A stretch of DNA of 64,000 nt from Bin5 sp965221345 (GCA_965221345.1 CBDCSD010000002.1:1116001-1180000), one strand, 5' to 3'. Counted from the first letter of the stretch, positions 51,822 to 60,812 are shown. Notes: generated by a model not told the origin, from the letters alone. Numbers and translations are program-made.

Positions 51822-53813
51822 CTATTCTTCAATAAACCACTGTGAAGGCACGAACGGAGCGTAGAAATTGTTGTCCGAGATCCAGGCGGCGCCCTCTAAG
51901 GGCACGTTGTGGAGTCGATTGCTGATGATGACCGGCCGCGGTGTAAAACCGATGGTGCCGATCATCGGGATTTCGCTGGTGAAGTACTCATAGTACTCCG
52001 CGCCATACTTATCGAAGTCCTCGGTGCCGACCGCGGTCAGTTTGTACTGCTCAAAGATCTCTCTCTGCCGCTTGATCTCCTCCGGTGGTTCCTCGCCTTC
52101 CTCGCCATTGGTCCGGAACCAGTCCTTCCACGTTCCGGTCCAGAAAGAGGTCTGGTCGACAGCATAATTGCTGCCGAGGGAGCGACCGAACAACGCGTTT
52201 CTGTCCAGATGCCAGGTTGGAATCTGCAGATCATTGGTGGCTAATCGTTGCGAAAACAGTCCGCCCTGCTCTCCCATGTTGTCGACAATTGCCTCAAGCC
52301 CGACCTCGGCCCAATCATCCCGGACCAGTTCAGCCATGGCAATCTTGGGGCCTTCCGATACACCGACGTGGATCAGCATGCTCAGCCGGCCTCCGCCGTC
52401 GGGTCGCAGACGGTATCCCTCGCTGTCCCGCTCGGTCAGGCCGATTGCATCGAGAAGCGCGTTGGCCCGCTCCGGGTCATACTCGGCGTGGGTCGTGGCC
52501 CACTCCTCCTTGAAGAAGCTCAAACCCGGATTGACGGTGGCGGGAAACGGCCTGCCCAACCCGAAGAATAGCGTGTCGTTCATGCCCTCGCGGTCGATAC
52601 TGATCGACATGGCAATGCGGAAATCCCGATTGTTGAACAACTCCCTCAGAACCGGGTCTTTGACGGTGCGATTGGGCATCAGACCCAACTCGGCGGAGAA
52701 GAGATTCTGCGCAAACTCCACACGGTAATTCCCTTGCTCGGCGCCTTGTTGGAAGACCGACATATCCTTCATGTCGATGTAATAGGTCTCAAAGTCGAAC
52801 TCGCCGGCGCTGGCCTTGAGGGTCTGCACCTCTTTGTCGCCCGTGATCACTGCTTCGATGCGATCAATATAGGGCAACTGGTTGCCGGCAGTGTCCACTT
52901 GGTGGAAGTACGGATTGCGCACAACGATGGCGCGGTTGCTGGTGAGCTGTTCGTTCTGCCAGGCCCAGAGGGTAGGACCGTCGATCCGGAAGTTGTTCGG
53001 AGGTCTGTTGTGGAATTTGAAGGCCTGCATCCAAGTCTCAAATCCCTCATCCTCGGCCAGCTGTTGCGCATCGGGGTTGTAGTCGATGTGCCACTGCTTC
53101 AGCCAGTGCTTGGGCATGATGACGTTGTTGTCGGTGGCCACGCCTGTGCGACCCAGGTAATTCATGATGATCGGGTACGGCACAGAGAAGCTGATTTCAA
53201 CCACCGTGTCACTGATCTTGGTGAAGACTGCCGGCTCACCTCCGGCGCGCCAGATCGACCTCGGCCCGGCAGGGGAAAGATCTTCGTTCAGCGCGACATC
53301 TTCCCAGGCGAACAATATATCGTCCACCGTGAACGGCTCTCCATCCGACCACTTATGGCCCTCCCGCAGTTCTATGGTCAGGGTTTTGTAGTCGTCGGAA
53401 AAACTGAAACTTTTGGCGATGTCCATGAAGACCTGGGTGTTGCTGAAGTCATAGCGGAATAGCCCGTTCATACGCAGGGTAGCAAAGCTCCAGAGGTTGA
53501 TCGGATTGACTTCTCCGAAGCGCAGCGTGCCCCCGTATGTGCCAACCCGCTCCACCGGTTCAATCACCTGCGGTTCTGCCGGCAGCCGCTCATCGACCGG
53601 CGGCAAATCCCCGCTAGCGACCATCTCGGCCAGCATGGGGGCTTCGTTATAGACCGAAGCTGTCTCCGGCTCCGTACTCTCAGCCGCAGCCGCCTGTTCA
53701 GGCTCGGCTGCCTCTTCCTCGGCTTGGGGCGCTGCACCGCCGCAAGCCACGATCATGGAAATCAGCAGGGCGAAGAGTGCCGCAAGTACCATGACACGCA
53801 GTTGTGGTTTCAT
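51822..53813 (-). CDS. ABC transporter substrate-binding lipoprotein, family 5, large form
   Basis: The 663-residue protein has a lipoprotein signal ending S-M-I-V-A-C (Cys24), an acidic Glu/Ala-rich linker (about 30-60), then an SBP_bac_5 fold. Blocks include I-E-L-R-E-G-H-K-W-S-D-G-E-P and R-I-A-M-S-I-S-I-D-R. At over 650 residues it is larger than peptide-binding relatives and resembles the carbohydrate-associated subgroup, consistent with the long-loop permease and the sugar enzymes of the operon. GGAG precedes ATG 53813, and a TTGACA/TACTAT promoter lies upstream. Confidence 0.9.
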   Translation of the reverse strand: MKPQLRVMVLAALFALLISMIVACGGAAPQAEEEAAEPEQAAAAESTEPETASVYNEAPMLAEMVASGDLPPVDERLPAEPQVIEPVERVGTYGGTLRFGEVNPINLWSFATLRMNGLFRYDFSNTQVFMDIAKSFSFSDDYKTLTIELREGHKWSDGEPFTVDDILFAWEDVALNEDLSPAGPRSIWRAGGEPAVFTKISDTVVEISFSVPYPIIMNYLGRTGVATDNNVIMPKHWLKQWHIDYNPDAQQLAEDEGFETWMQAFKFHNRPPNNFRIDGPTLWAWQNEQLTSNRAIVVRNPYFHQVDTAGNQLPYIDRIEAVITGDKEVQTLKASAGEFDFETYYIDMKDMSVFQQGAEQGNYRVEFAQNLFSAELGLMPNRTVKDPVLRELFNNRDFRIAMSISIDREGMNDTLFFGLGRPFPATVNPGLSFFKEEWATTHAEYDPERANALLDAIGLTERDSEGYRLRPDGGGRLSMLIHVGVSEGPKIAMAELVRDDWAEVGLEAIVDNMGEQGGLFSQRLATNDLQIPTWHLDRNALFGRSLGSNYAVDQTSFWTGTWKDWFRTNGEEGEEPPEEIKRQREIFEQYKLTAVGTEDFDKYGAEYYEYFTSEIPMIGTIGFTPRPVIISNRLHNVPLEGAAWISDNNFYAPFVPSQWFIEE

Positions 53814-54356
53814 TTTACTCTCCTTTGGGGTTGTAAAGAGGGAACCAGACGAGGTTCTGTTTCAAGCATATATAATAGTATTGATATCTCCCCGGTCTGT
53901 CAAGGCAGGGCTATCGCGAACTTCGTGATAGTAGCGGATTGTCCGCTAATTCCAGCAGGAAACGAGCATTGACGGCCCCGATTTCACCTGGATGGCGTCT
54001 GAATCTTGCCCAATTCATCCATCAGGTAGGTGAAAGTGGCCGAAAACTTAAGGTTCGCGATTGCCCTGTCTGTCAAGGACCCCAATTCTGCTCTGCCGAG
54101 TGCACCCCAGTGTCGGGTGCGGCCCAGATTTTTGGGCAAACGTTGTCTGAAGCAGGATTTTCAGGATTTGTGGATGGACAGGATTGCAGGCGATGGGTCG
54201 ATTCCTATGCTGTGGGTCTGTTCTCGTCGGCTGAAAAGACGTATCGCAATGGTACAACATTTTGGGATGCACCCCCAGTGTCGGCCCGTTTCCAAAAGGG
54301 GGTGCTCTGTGCTATACTCCGTGTAATTTTTTCATTCATTCATCGGGGAATTCCCT
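53814..54356. other. 543-bp divergent intergenic region
   Basis: It contains the leftward promoter at 53875-53903, a possible rightward -10-like TATACT at about 54312-54317 before the FAD-subunit gene, and two related short blocks: GCACCCCAGTGTCGG near 54101 and GCACCCCCAGTGTCGG near 54271. No convincing gene is present, although short frames run across it. Confidence 0.55.
53875..53903 (-). promoter_or_regulatory. Sigma70-type promoter for the leftward transporter operon
   Basis: On the minus strand TTGACA (53903-53898) is followed by a 17-base spacer and TACTAT (53880-53875). The -35 matches consensus at 6 of 6 bases and the -10 at 4 of 6. The predicted start near 53868 would leave a leader of about 55 bases before the SBP start codon. 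Confidence 0.75.
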
Positions 54357-55280
54357 ATGCGCCGGTGGCGAGCCTACCACACGCCTACAACCGTTGCTGA
54401 AGCGCTTTCACTGCTTCACCAGCACAAAGACAAGGCCCGCATCATCGCCGGAGGCACAGATCTGATCCTCGATATGGAGACCGAACATACCGCTGCGGCC
54501 GAAGTGCTGGTGGATGTGACAAAGATCACCGGCATTGACCGCATCGCGCAGGAGGACGGCTGGATCGTGCTGGGCGCAGGGATCACCCATACACAGATCG
54601 AAGTCAGCCCGCTCTTGCGCGCCCAGGCCAGATGCCTGACCGAAAGTTGCGGCGTCATCGGCGGGCCGCAGGTGCGCAATGTGGCGACGCTGGGCGGGAA
54701 TGTGGCCCACGCCCTGCCGGCCGCGGACGGGACGATCGGTCTGCTGGCGTTAGAAGCTGAAGTCGAGGTCGCCGCGCACGGCGCGCACGGCGCCCTGCAT
54801 ACGTGGCAGCCGCTACTCTCCATCTTTGCCGGCCCCGGCCGCAACCGCTTGGCCCCCGATCAGATGCTGCACGCGTTCCGCTTTCGACCGACCGCGGCGC
54901 GCGCAGGCAACGCCTTCGACCGCATCATGCGGCCCCAGGGCGTCGCGCTGCCGGTCCTGGCCATCGCCGCCAGAGTCCGATTGGATGCAGAGCTGCGCCG
55001 GGTTGAGGATGCCGCGATCGCGATAGGGCCTGCCGGCCCGACCCCCTTTCGCGCCAGCGACGCGGAGGAGGCCTTGACGACAGCCAATGCTTTTGACGAC
55101 GCGGCCGTGGAGAAAGCCGTTGCCGCGGCCCAGGGGCAGGCCAGGCTGCGTACCAGCAAGTACCGGGCGTCCCAAGAGTATCGCCGCGAGATGATTGGCG
55201 TGCTGCTGAGGAGAGTGCTGCACGCGGCTGTGGAGCGGGCGCGCATGAATGACGCGCCAACAGGCCCGGAGGATGCGTAG
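54357..55280 (+). CDS. FAD-binding subunit of a molybdenum hydroxylase (CoxM/XDH-B type)
   Basis: The 307-residue protein has the FAD motifs A-G-G-T-D (31-35) and T-L-G-G-N-V-A-H-A (about 111-119) and the CO-dehydrogenase medium-subunit C-terminal region (R-T-S-K-Y-R-A-S-Q-E-Y-R-R). It passes electrons from the iron-sulfur clusters to NAD+ or another acceptor. ATG 54357 starts M-R-R-W-R-A-Y-H-T-P-T-T. The partner subunits are encoded at 56229; the intervening gene is an unrelated ATPase. Confidence 0.9.
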   Translation: MRRWRAYHTPTTVAEALSLLHQHKDKARIIAGGTDLILDMETEHTAAAEVLVDVTKITGIDRIAQEDGWIVLGAGITHTQIEVSPLLRAQARCLTESCGVIGGPQVRNVATLGGNVAHALPAADGTIGLLALEAEVEVAAHGAHGALHTWQPLLSIFAGPGRNRLAPDQMLHAFRFRPTAARAGNAFDRIMRPQGVALPVLAIAARVRLDAELRRVEDAAIAIGPAGPTPFRASDAEEALTTANAFDDAAVEKAVAAAQGQARLRTSKYRASQEYRREMIGVLLRRVLHAAVERARMNDAPTGPEDA

Positions 55281-55339
55281 CCAATGCAGCAACCGATCGA
55301 TAGCCGCTGTTCCCGCGGTGATGCAGGAGCGCCTGGGCT

Positions 55340-56143
55340 ATAATCCACCTCACCTCAGTAGAAAAGCGGCCCTCTTTCCCCCAAGAAGGTGCATTCCCTT
55401 ACAACGTCCCGGTCATCGCCCGGCTGGAGAAGGTTCACTTCGAGAGTTCGGTGACCTTTCTCGTGGGCGAAAACGGCAGCGGCAAATCCACCTTTCTCGA
55501 AGCATTGGCCACCACCGTGCGCCTGCCGACCGTGGGCGCGGAGGAGGCCGGCCGCGATCCATCGCTGGCGGCAGTGCGGCAGCTTTCCAAACATCTGCGC
55601 CTGGGCTGGACCAAAAGCACCGGACGGGGATTTTACCTGCGGGCCGAGGACTTTTTCGGCTTTGCCAAGCGCATCGCCCAGATGCAGGCGGAACTGCAGA
55701 CGGAGATGGCCAACGTGGACGCGGAGTACGCCGGCCGCTCCGACTTCGCCAAGGGCATGGCGAAGATGCCTTACACCGGCCAATTGGCCGCCATTGAAGA
55801 GCGCTATGGCGACGGGCTCGACGGACGCTCGCACGGAGAGGCGTTCCTGACCCTATTTCAGGCCCGCTTCGTGCCCAACGGCCTCTATCTGCTGGATGAA
55901 CCGGAAGCGCCCCTCTCGCCCCTGCGCCAGATGGGGCTGCTCGCCCTGCTGAAAGAGATGGTCGCCCGCGACGCCCAGTTTATCATCGCCACCCACTCAC
56001 CGATCCTGATGGCCTACCCCGGGGCCACGATCCTTAATTTCGACCAGTCGCCGCCCCAGCCCGTGCTTTGGGAGACATTGGAGCACTTGAGCGTGACGCG
56101 AGGATTTCTGAACGATCCACAGCTGTATCTGAATCATCTGTGA
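55340..56143 (+). CDS. AAA-family ATPase, start codon unresolved
   Basis: The protein carries a clear Walker A (L-V-G-E-N-G-S-G-K-S-T), a Walker B-like L-Y-L-L-D-E-P-E-A-P-L-S-P and a late I-I-A-T-H-S-P-I-L-M block, as in small RecF/SMC-like AAA ATPases. Similarity begins before the first standard start (GTG 55451): the frame encodes F-P-Y-N-V-P-V-I-A-R-L-E-K-V-H-F-E, a typical family N-terminus, and is open from 55340, where the codon is ATA, ten bases after AGGAG. I extend it there with uncertainty. If GTG 55451 is used, the protein is 230 residues and lacks its first strand. Confidence 0.75.
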   Translation: MIHLTSVEKRPSFPQEGAFPYNVPVIARLEKVHFESSVTFLVGENGSGKSTFLEALATTVRLPTVGAEEAGRDPSLAAVRQLSKHLRLGWTKSTGRGFYLRAEDFFGFAKRIAQMQAELQTEMANVDAEYAGRSDFAKGMAKMPYTGQLAAIEERYGDGLDGRSHGEAFLTLFQARFVPNGLYLLDEPEAPLSPLRQMGLLALLKEMVARDAQFIIATHSPILMAYPGATILNFDQSPPQPVLWETLEHLSVTRGFLNDPQLYLNHL

Positions 56144-56228
56144 CTGCAGTTTTCAGCGGCCGGCTGTCTGTGGCCCAGAGAGCGTCCCGTCACGAGCCAC
56201 CAATGTTCACGCGAACAGGAGCACATAA

Positions 56229-59200
56229 GTGACACAACTTACCCTGACCGTCAATGGCACGGAGCGCGCTCTCGATGTACCGCCCAGCCGCTATCTGGCC
56301 GAGGTCTTGCGCTACGACCTCGGGCTGACCGGCACCAAGATCGGGTGTGATGAGGCCGAATGCGGCTGCTGCACCGTCATCGTCGACGGCCAGTCGGTCG
56401 ACTCCTGCATCTACCCGGCGTTCAAGGCGCAGGGCGCGCAGGTGTTGACGATCGAAGGCCTGGCCCAAACCCAACCGTGCTCCCAGGATGCCTCCAGCCG
56501 CGCGCCCGAGCTGCATCCTCTCCAGTCCGCCTTCATCCGCCACGGGGCGACGCAATGCGGCTTCTGCACGCCCGGGTTCATCATGCAGGCCAAGACGCTG
56601 TTGGACGAGAACCCGAACCCGACCGATGCGGAGATAAAGGGGTGCTTGAAGGACACCTACTGCCGCTGCACCGGCTACACCGCGATCATCAGCTCGGTGA
56701 AGGCCGCCGGCGAGTATATTCGCACCGGTTCGATGCCGGACGCGCAGCTGCCGCCGGTGATGGCGCCGCTGGCGCAGATCGGTCAACCACTGGAACGACC
56801 GGACGCGGTCGACAAGGTGACCGGCGCGGCGCGCTACACCGATGACTACACCTTCGACGGCATGCTGTTCGGCGCAACGCTGCGCAGCGAACACCCCCAC
56901 GCCAATATTCGTGAAGTCGACGCGGACGCGGCGCGCGCGCTGGCCGGCGTCCACGCCGTGCTGACCTACGCCGACGTGCCGGGCGACCCACGCCACGGGC
57001 TGGTCGAAAACGACTGGCCGGTCTTCGCCGGCGGCCCCTATCCGGCCCGCTATGTAGGCGACCCGATTGCGCTGGCGGTGGCCGAGACGGCGGAGATCGC
57101 GCAGCAGGCGCTGGCGCTGATCCGCGTGGATTACGATGTGCTGCCGCCGGTCACCGAACCGCGGGATGCGTTGCAGCCGGACGCGCCCCAACTGCACCCG
57201 GACCGTCCCAACGGCAACCTGCTCAAGCATATCAAGGTGCGGCAGGGTGACGTGGAGCAAGGGTTCGCCGCAGCCGATATCATCATCGAGCGCACCTACC
57301 GCACGCCGATGACCGAGCACGCCTTCCTGGAGCCGGAGTGCGCATTGGCGGTGCCGGCGGGTTACAACGGGACCCGTCCCCCCTCCAACCAGGAGAAATC
57401 CGCCTCCGACCACGAGAGCGACAAGCTGACCGTCTATGTGGGCAGCCAGATCCCATACAGCGACAGGCGGCAGGTGGCGAAGAGCCTGGACCTGGCCGAC
57501 GAGGAAGTGCGCGTCATCGGCACATTGATGGGCGGCGGCTTCGGCGGCAAGGAGGACATCGCCGGACAGATCCATGCGGCGCTGGCCGCGCAGGTGACGG
57601 ACCGCCCGGTCAAAATTCTCTACAGCCGGCACGAGAGCCTGATTTTCCACCCCAAACGTCACAGCACCATCATCCGCATCAAGACGGGCGCCAGGCGCGA
57701 CGGCACGCTGCTGGCTGTGGAGGCGGAACTTTACGGCGATAGCGGCGCCTACGCCAGCCTGGGCGAGAAAGTGATGACCCGCGCCACCACCCATGCCACC
57801 GGCCCATACGTGATGCCCCACGCCAAGATCGACTGCTACGCCATGTACACAAACAACGCGCCCAGTGGCGCCTTCCGCGGCTTTGGCGTCACCCAGTCGG
57901 CCTTTGCCGTGGAGAGCAATCTCGACATTCTTGCGGCAGAACTGGACATGGACCCGGCAGAGTTGCGGCGCAAAAACGTGATGCGCGTCGGCGCCGAGAC
58001 CGCCACCGGCCAGGAACTGAGCGAGAGCGTGGGGCTGCTCGAATGCCTTGACATAGTGGAGGAAGATATCAGAAATACCGAGGCCGGTGGTCCGAGTTCA
58101 TTGTTTTCCGACCCCTGGACTCCCGTTCAGATCGGCAGCAAGCGTTTCGCCTGGGGCATCGCCGCCGGCTACAAGAATACCGGTCTGGGCGGCGGCGCGC
58201 CGGACAAGTCGGAGGCCGAGGTAGAAGTTTTTCCCGATGGCACCGCGGCGATCCGCACCAGCAGCGCCGAGATGGGGCAGAATCTCGTCGGTGTGTTGGC
58301 GGCTTGCACCGCGCAGGAGTTGGGCCTGCCCTTCGAAAAGGTGCTTGTAACCGTAATGGACACAGACCTGACCCCCGACGGCGGCCCCTCCACCGCCAGC
58401 CGCCAGACCTATGTCAGCGGCAACGCCGCCCGCCTCGCGGCGCGGGCCATGCGCCAACAGATGCAGACCGTTCTCGCCGAGAAATTCGACACGCCCCCGG
58501 ATGTCATCGCCTTCCATGAGGGGCTGGCTTATGTGGATGAGAAGCGCTTGGCGCAGATGTACGGGGCGGAGCTGCCGGTGGAAGGCGCCAACGGCGCGAA
58601 CGGCAGTGCGGGAAAGGTTCTGCCACAGTCCATCCGCAGCATCTCTTTCGCCGATGCGGTCAACGCCCTGCTGGCCGAAAACCGTTTGCCGAAGATCCGC
58701 TATGAATACTGGGCGCCGCAGACGCAGCCGCTGGGGACAGGCGGCGATATGCACTTCGCCTTCTCGTACGCGGTTCACGCCGCGCTGGTGAGCGTGGATA
58801 CCGAAACCGGCGAGGTAGCTGTAGAGCGGGTGATCTCTGCCCACGATGTGGGCCGCGCCATCAACCCCCTGAGCCTTGTCGGCCAGATCGAAGGCGGAAT
58901 CGTAATGGGCATCGGCAACGCCCTGACCGAAAACTATATCGTCGAAGACGGCATCCCCTGGACCGAGCGCCTGGGCCAGTACAAAATGCCGGGCATCAAG
59001 ATGACGCCGCATATGAACAGCCACATCGTCGAACATCCGACCGCAGATGGGCCGTATGGCGCCAAGGGCGTGGGCGAGATCAGTTCGATTCCCATCAGCC
59101 CGGCGATCACCAACGCCATCTGCAACGCCGTGGGCGTTCGTTGTCTGGCCCTGCCGGTCGATCAGGACGCATTGCTGCTGGCGATGCGAGACGGCGAGAT

Positions 59201-59243
59201 GGAGATCGACGGTCACTGGGGCCAGACGGCAGGCAGTGGTTAG
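56229..59243 (+). CDS. Fused iron-sulfur and molybdopterin subunit of a xanthine-dehydrogenase-family hydroxylase
   Basis: The 1004-residue protein begins with a plant-type [2Fe-2S] domain (C40, C45, C48, C60), followed by the second 2Fe-2S domain (C110, C113, C145, C147), and from about residue 175 the molybdopterin-binding subunit with G-G-G-F-G-G-K-E-D, A-F-R-G-F-G-V-T-Q and the likely active-site Glu E950 in G-V-G-E-I-S. CoxS- and CoxL-like parts are normally separate genes. With the FAD protein at 54357 it would form a hydroxylase acting on a purine, aldehyde or heterocycle. Its stop codon lies in a heptamer repeat, so the last residues S-G are repeat-derived. Confidence 0.92.
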   Translation: MTQLTLTVNGTERALDVPPSRYLAEVLRYDLGLTGTKIGCDEAECGCCTVIVDGQSVDSCIYPAFKAQGAQVLTIEGLAQTQPCSQDASSRAPELHPLQSAFIRHGATQCGFCTPGFIMQAKTLLDENPNPTDAEIKGCLKDTYCRCTGYTAIISSVKAAGEYIRTGSMPDAQLPPVMAPLAQIGQPLERPDAVDKVTGAARYTDDYTFDGMLFGATLRSEHPHANIREVDADAARALAGVHAVLTYADVPGDPRHGLVENDWPVFAGGPYPARYVGDPIALAVAETAEIAQQALALIRVDYDVLPPVTEPRDALQPDAPQLHPDRPNGNLLKHIKVRQGDVEQGFAAADIIIERTYRTPMTEHAFLEPECALAVPAGYNGTRPPSNQEKSASDHESDKLTVYVGSQIPYSDRRQVAKSLDLADEEVRVIGTLMGGGFGGKEDIAGQIHAALAAQVTDRPVKILYSRHESLIFHPKRHSTIIRIKTGARRDGTLLAVEAELYGDSGAYASLGEKVMTRATTHATGPYVMPHAKIDCYAMYTNNAPSGAFRGFGVTQSAFAVESNLDILAAELDMDPAELRRKNVMRVGAETATGQELSESVGLLECLDIVEEDIRNTEAGGPSSLFSDPWTPVQIGSKRFAWGIAAGYKNTGLGGGAPDKSEAEVEVFPDGTAAIRTSSAEMGQNLVGVLAACTAQELGLPFEKVLVTVMDTDLTPDGGPSTASRQTYVSGNAARLAARAMRQQMQTVLAEKFDTPPDVIAFHEGLAYVDEKRLAQMYGAELPVEGANGANGSAGKVLPQSIRSISFADAVNALLAENRLPKIRYEYWAPQTQPLGTGGDMHFAFSYAVHAALVSVDTETGEVAVERVISAHDVGRAINPLSLVGQIEGGIVMGIGNALTENYIVEDGIPWTERLGQYKMPGIKMTPHMNSHIVEHPTADGPYGAKGVGEISSIPISPAITNAICNAVGVRCLALPVDQDALLLAMRDGEMEIDGHWGQTAGSG

Positions 59244-59292
59244 TGGCCAGTGGTTAGTGGCCAGTGGTTAGTGGTCAGTGGTTAGTGGTCAG
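59232..59292. repeat. Heptamer repeat tract, longest in the window
   Basis: About eight alternating units of GTTAGTG and GGTCAGTG or GGCCAGTG type run without interruption from the last codons of the hydroxylase gene into the intergenic gap. The hydroxylase TAG stop is formed by the repeat (GGT TAG). Confidence 0.88.
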
Positions 59293-59339
59293 CAACGGCA
59301 CTAACGCTCGGCAACATCGGTTTTCCATTCAAATCCATC

Positions 59340-60812
59340 ATGCAACTCCATCATGCTCTGCGCCTGCCGCGCGATGAACTCTCGGTTGTCACACTGGTCG
59401 GCGCCGGGGGCAAGACGAGCGCGCTCTTTCGGCTGGCAGAAGAGGCCGTTGCGGGCGGCCGCCGCGTCGTCACCACCACGACCACCCATATTTTCGCGGC
59501 CCAGGCGGAGCAGGCGCCTGTCCGTCTTGAAGTAAAGCCGGACAGGACTGACGCAGTTGACTGGGCTGCGCTGGAAGCACAGCTGGCGCAGCACGGGCAC
59601 TGCCTGATCTGGTCGCCATCCAGTGTCCGGTCCGCTGAAGCAGGAGGCAATCCAACAGCCGCCTCTCCGACAGGTTCCAAACGCCAGGGCCTGCCGCCGG
59701 AAGTTGTGGATGCGCTGGCCGCGCGGGCCGGTGATCTCGGCATCAGCCTGATCGTTGTCGAAGGCGATGGCAGCCGCCGCCGCCCGGTGAAGGCGCCCGC
59801 GCCCCACGAGCCGGTCATCCCCGACTGCACGACCTATCTGGTTCCGGTCGCCGGTCTCGATGCGTTGGGGCTGCCTCTGGCCGAACCATACGTACACCGG
59901 CCCGAACAGGTGCGCGCGCTCCTGCAAGAAGAGGACGCGTCAACGCGCCTGACGCCGTGCATGATCGGCCGGCTTCTGGTCGAGCCTTACGTCCGAGGAG
60001 AGAGTGAACGGCAGTGGCCGGTGGCCAGTGATCAGTGGTCAGTTCGGGCAACCGGGGGAGCGAAACTGATGCCGCTTCTGAACAAGGCAGACAGCGCTCC
60101 CAGGCTGGCGGCTGCCCGGCTGATCGCGCAGCGGTTGTCGCAGCAGAATCAGCCGGCGCTCATCGGCGCGCTGGGGCTGGCGAGCCAAGCGGCCATTCGC
60201 GAGCGCTGGGGAGCGACGACGGCGATCGTGCTGGCCGCGGGAGCAAGCCGGCGGATGGGACAGCCGAAACAGTTGCTGCGCTGGCAAGGCGAGCCGCTGG
60301 TAACGCGCGCCGCCCGCATCGCGCTCCAGAGCGGCGCGTCCGAAGTGATCGTGATCAGCGGCGCGGTCAGCGAGCAGGTAGAGGCCGCGCTGGAGCCTCT
60401 GCGTCGCGACACCGGCGGACGTCTGCGTATTGTCTTCAACCCGGCGTGGCAGGCCGGCCAGGCGGGATCCGTGCGCGTCGCGGTGGAGGCGCTGCCGTCC
60501 GCGTGTGAGGCAGCCCTGTTTCTACCCGTGGACCAACCCCGTCTGCCGGCGGCGCTCCTGCGCCGGCTGTGGCAAACATGGCGCGGCGGCAGCGATCTGG
60601 CGGCTGTGGCGGTGGGCGGGGCCATACGCGGCGCGCCGGCGCTCTTTGACCGGCGTTACTTCGATCTGTTGAAACGGGTTGAGGGCGACCGGGGCGGGGG
60701 GGCGCTGCTGCAACGGCACGCGGCGGACATAAGCGCGATCGAGACGCCGGGCCACTGGCTGGCTGATGTGGACACGCCGGCGGATTGGCGAACCGCGGTG
60801 GCCAGTGGCTAG
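59340..60812 (+). CDS. Fused YqeC-type and MobA/MocA-like molybdenum cofactor maturation protein
   Basis: The 490-residue protein combines two domains usually encoded separately. Residues about 10-245 are YqeC-like, with a P-loop-type G-A-G-G-K-T and V-E-G-D-G-S-R-R-R-P-V-K-A-P. Residues about 294-490 are a MobA/MocA-like nucleotidyltransferase with L-A-A-G-A-S-R-R-M-G-Q-P-K-Q-L-L and later L-P-V-D-Q-P. Both types occur with xanthine-dehydrogenase-family enzymes and supply or modify the pterin cofactor. The linker (about 222-240) contains W-P-V-A-S-D-Q-W-S-V-R, encoded by an in-frame heptamer repeat. The stop codon TAG also lies in such a repeat. Confidence 0.9.
   Translation: MQLHHALRLPRDELSVVTLVGAGGKTSALFRLAEEAVAGGRRVVTTTTTHIFAAQAEQAPVRLEVKPDRTDAVDWAALEAQLAQHGHCLIWSPSSVRSAEAGGNPTAASPTGSKRQGLPPEVVDALAARAGDLGISLIVVEGDGSRRRPVKAPAPHEPVIPDCTTYLVPVAGLDALGLPLAEPYVHRPEQVRALLQEEDASTRLTPCMIGRLLVEPYVRGESERQWPVASDQWSVRATGGAKLMPLLNKADSAPRLAAARLIAQRLSQQNQPALIGALGLASQAAIRERWGATTAIVLAAGASRRMGQPKQLLRWQGEPLVTRAARIALQSGASEVIVISGAVSEQVEAALEPLRRDTGGRLRIVFNPAWQAGQAGSVRVAVEALPSACEAALFLPVDQPRLPAALLRRLWQTWRGGSDLAAVAVGGAIRGAPALFDRRYFDLLKRVEGDRGGGALLQRHAADISAIETPGHWLADVDTPADWRTAVASG
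60011..60045. repeat. Heptamer-type repeat inside the YqeC-MobA-like coding region
   Basis: GCAGTGGCCGGTGGCCAGTG (60011-60030) continues ATCAGTGGTCAGTTC in the domain linker. It matches the intergenic family and keeps the reading frame. Confidence 0.7.

Noticed and set aside
55339..55344. TATAAT hexamer as a promoter for the AAA ATPase
   Set aside because: No -35-like sequence lies 16-18 bases upstream (the position reads CGGTGA), and the hexamer overlaps what looks like the coding N-terminus, so chance is more likely.
56190..57821. 543-codon minus-strand frame opposite the molybdenum hydroxylase
   Set aside because: The plus strand encodes the iron-sulfur and molybdopterin subunit with every conserved Cys in place. 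The reverse frame is a composition artefact.
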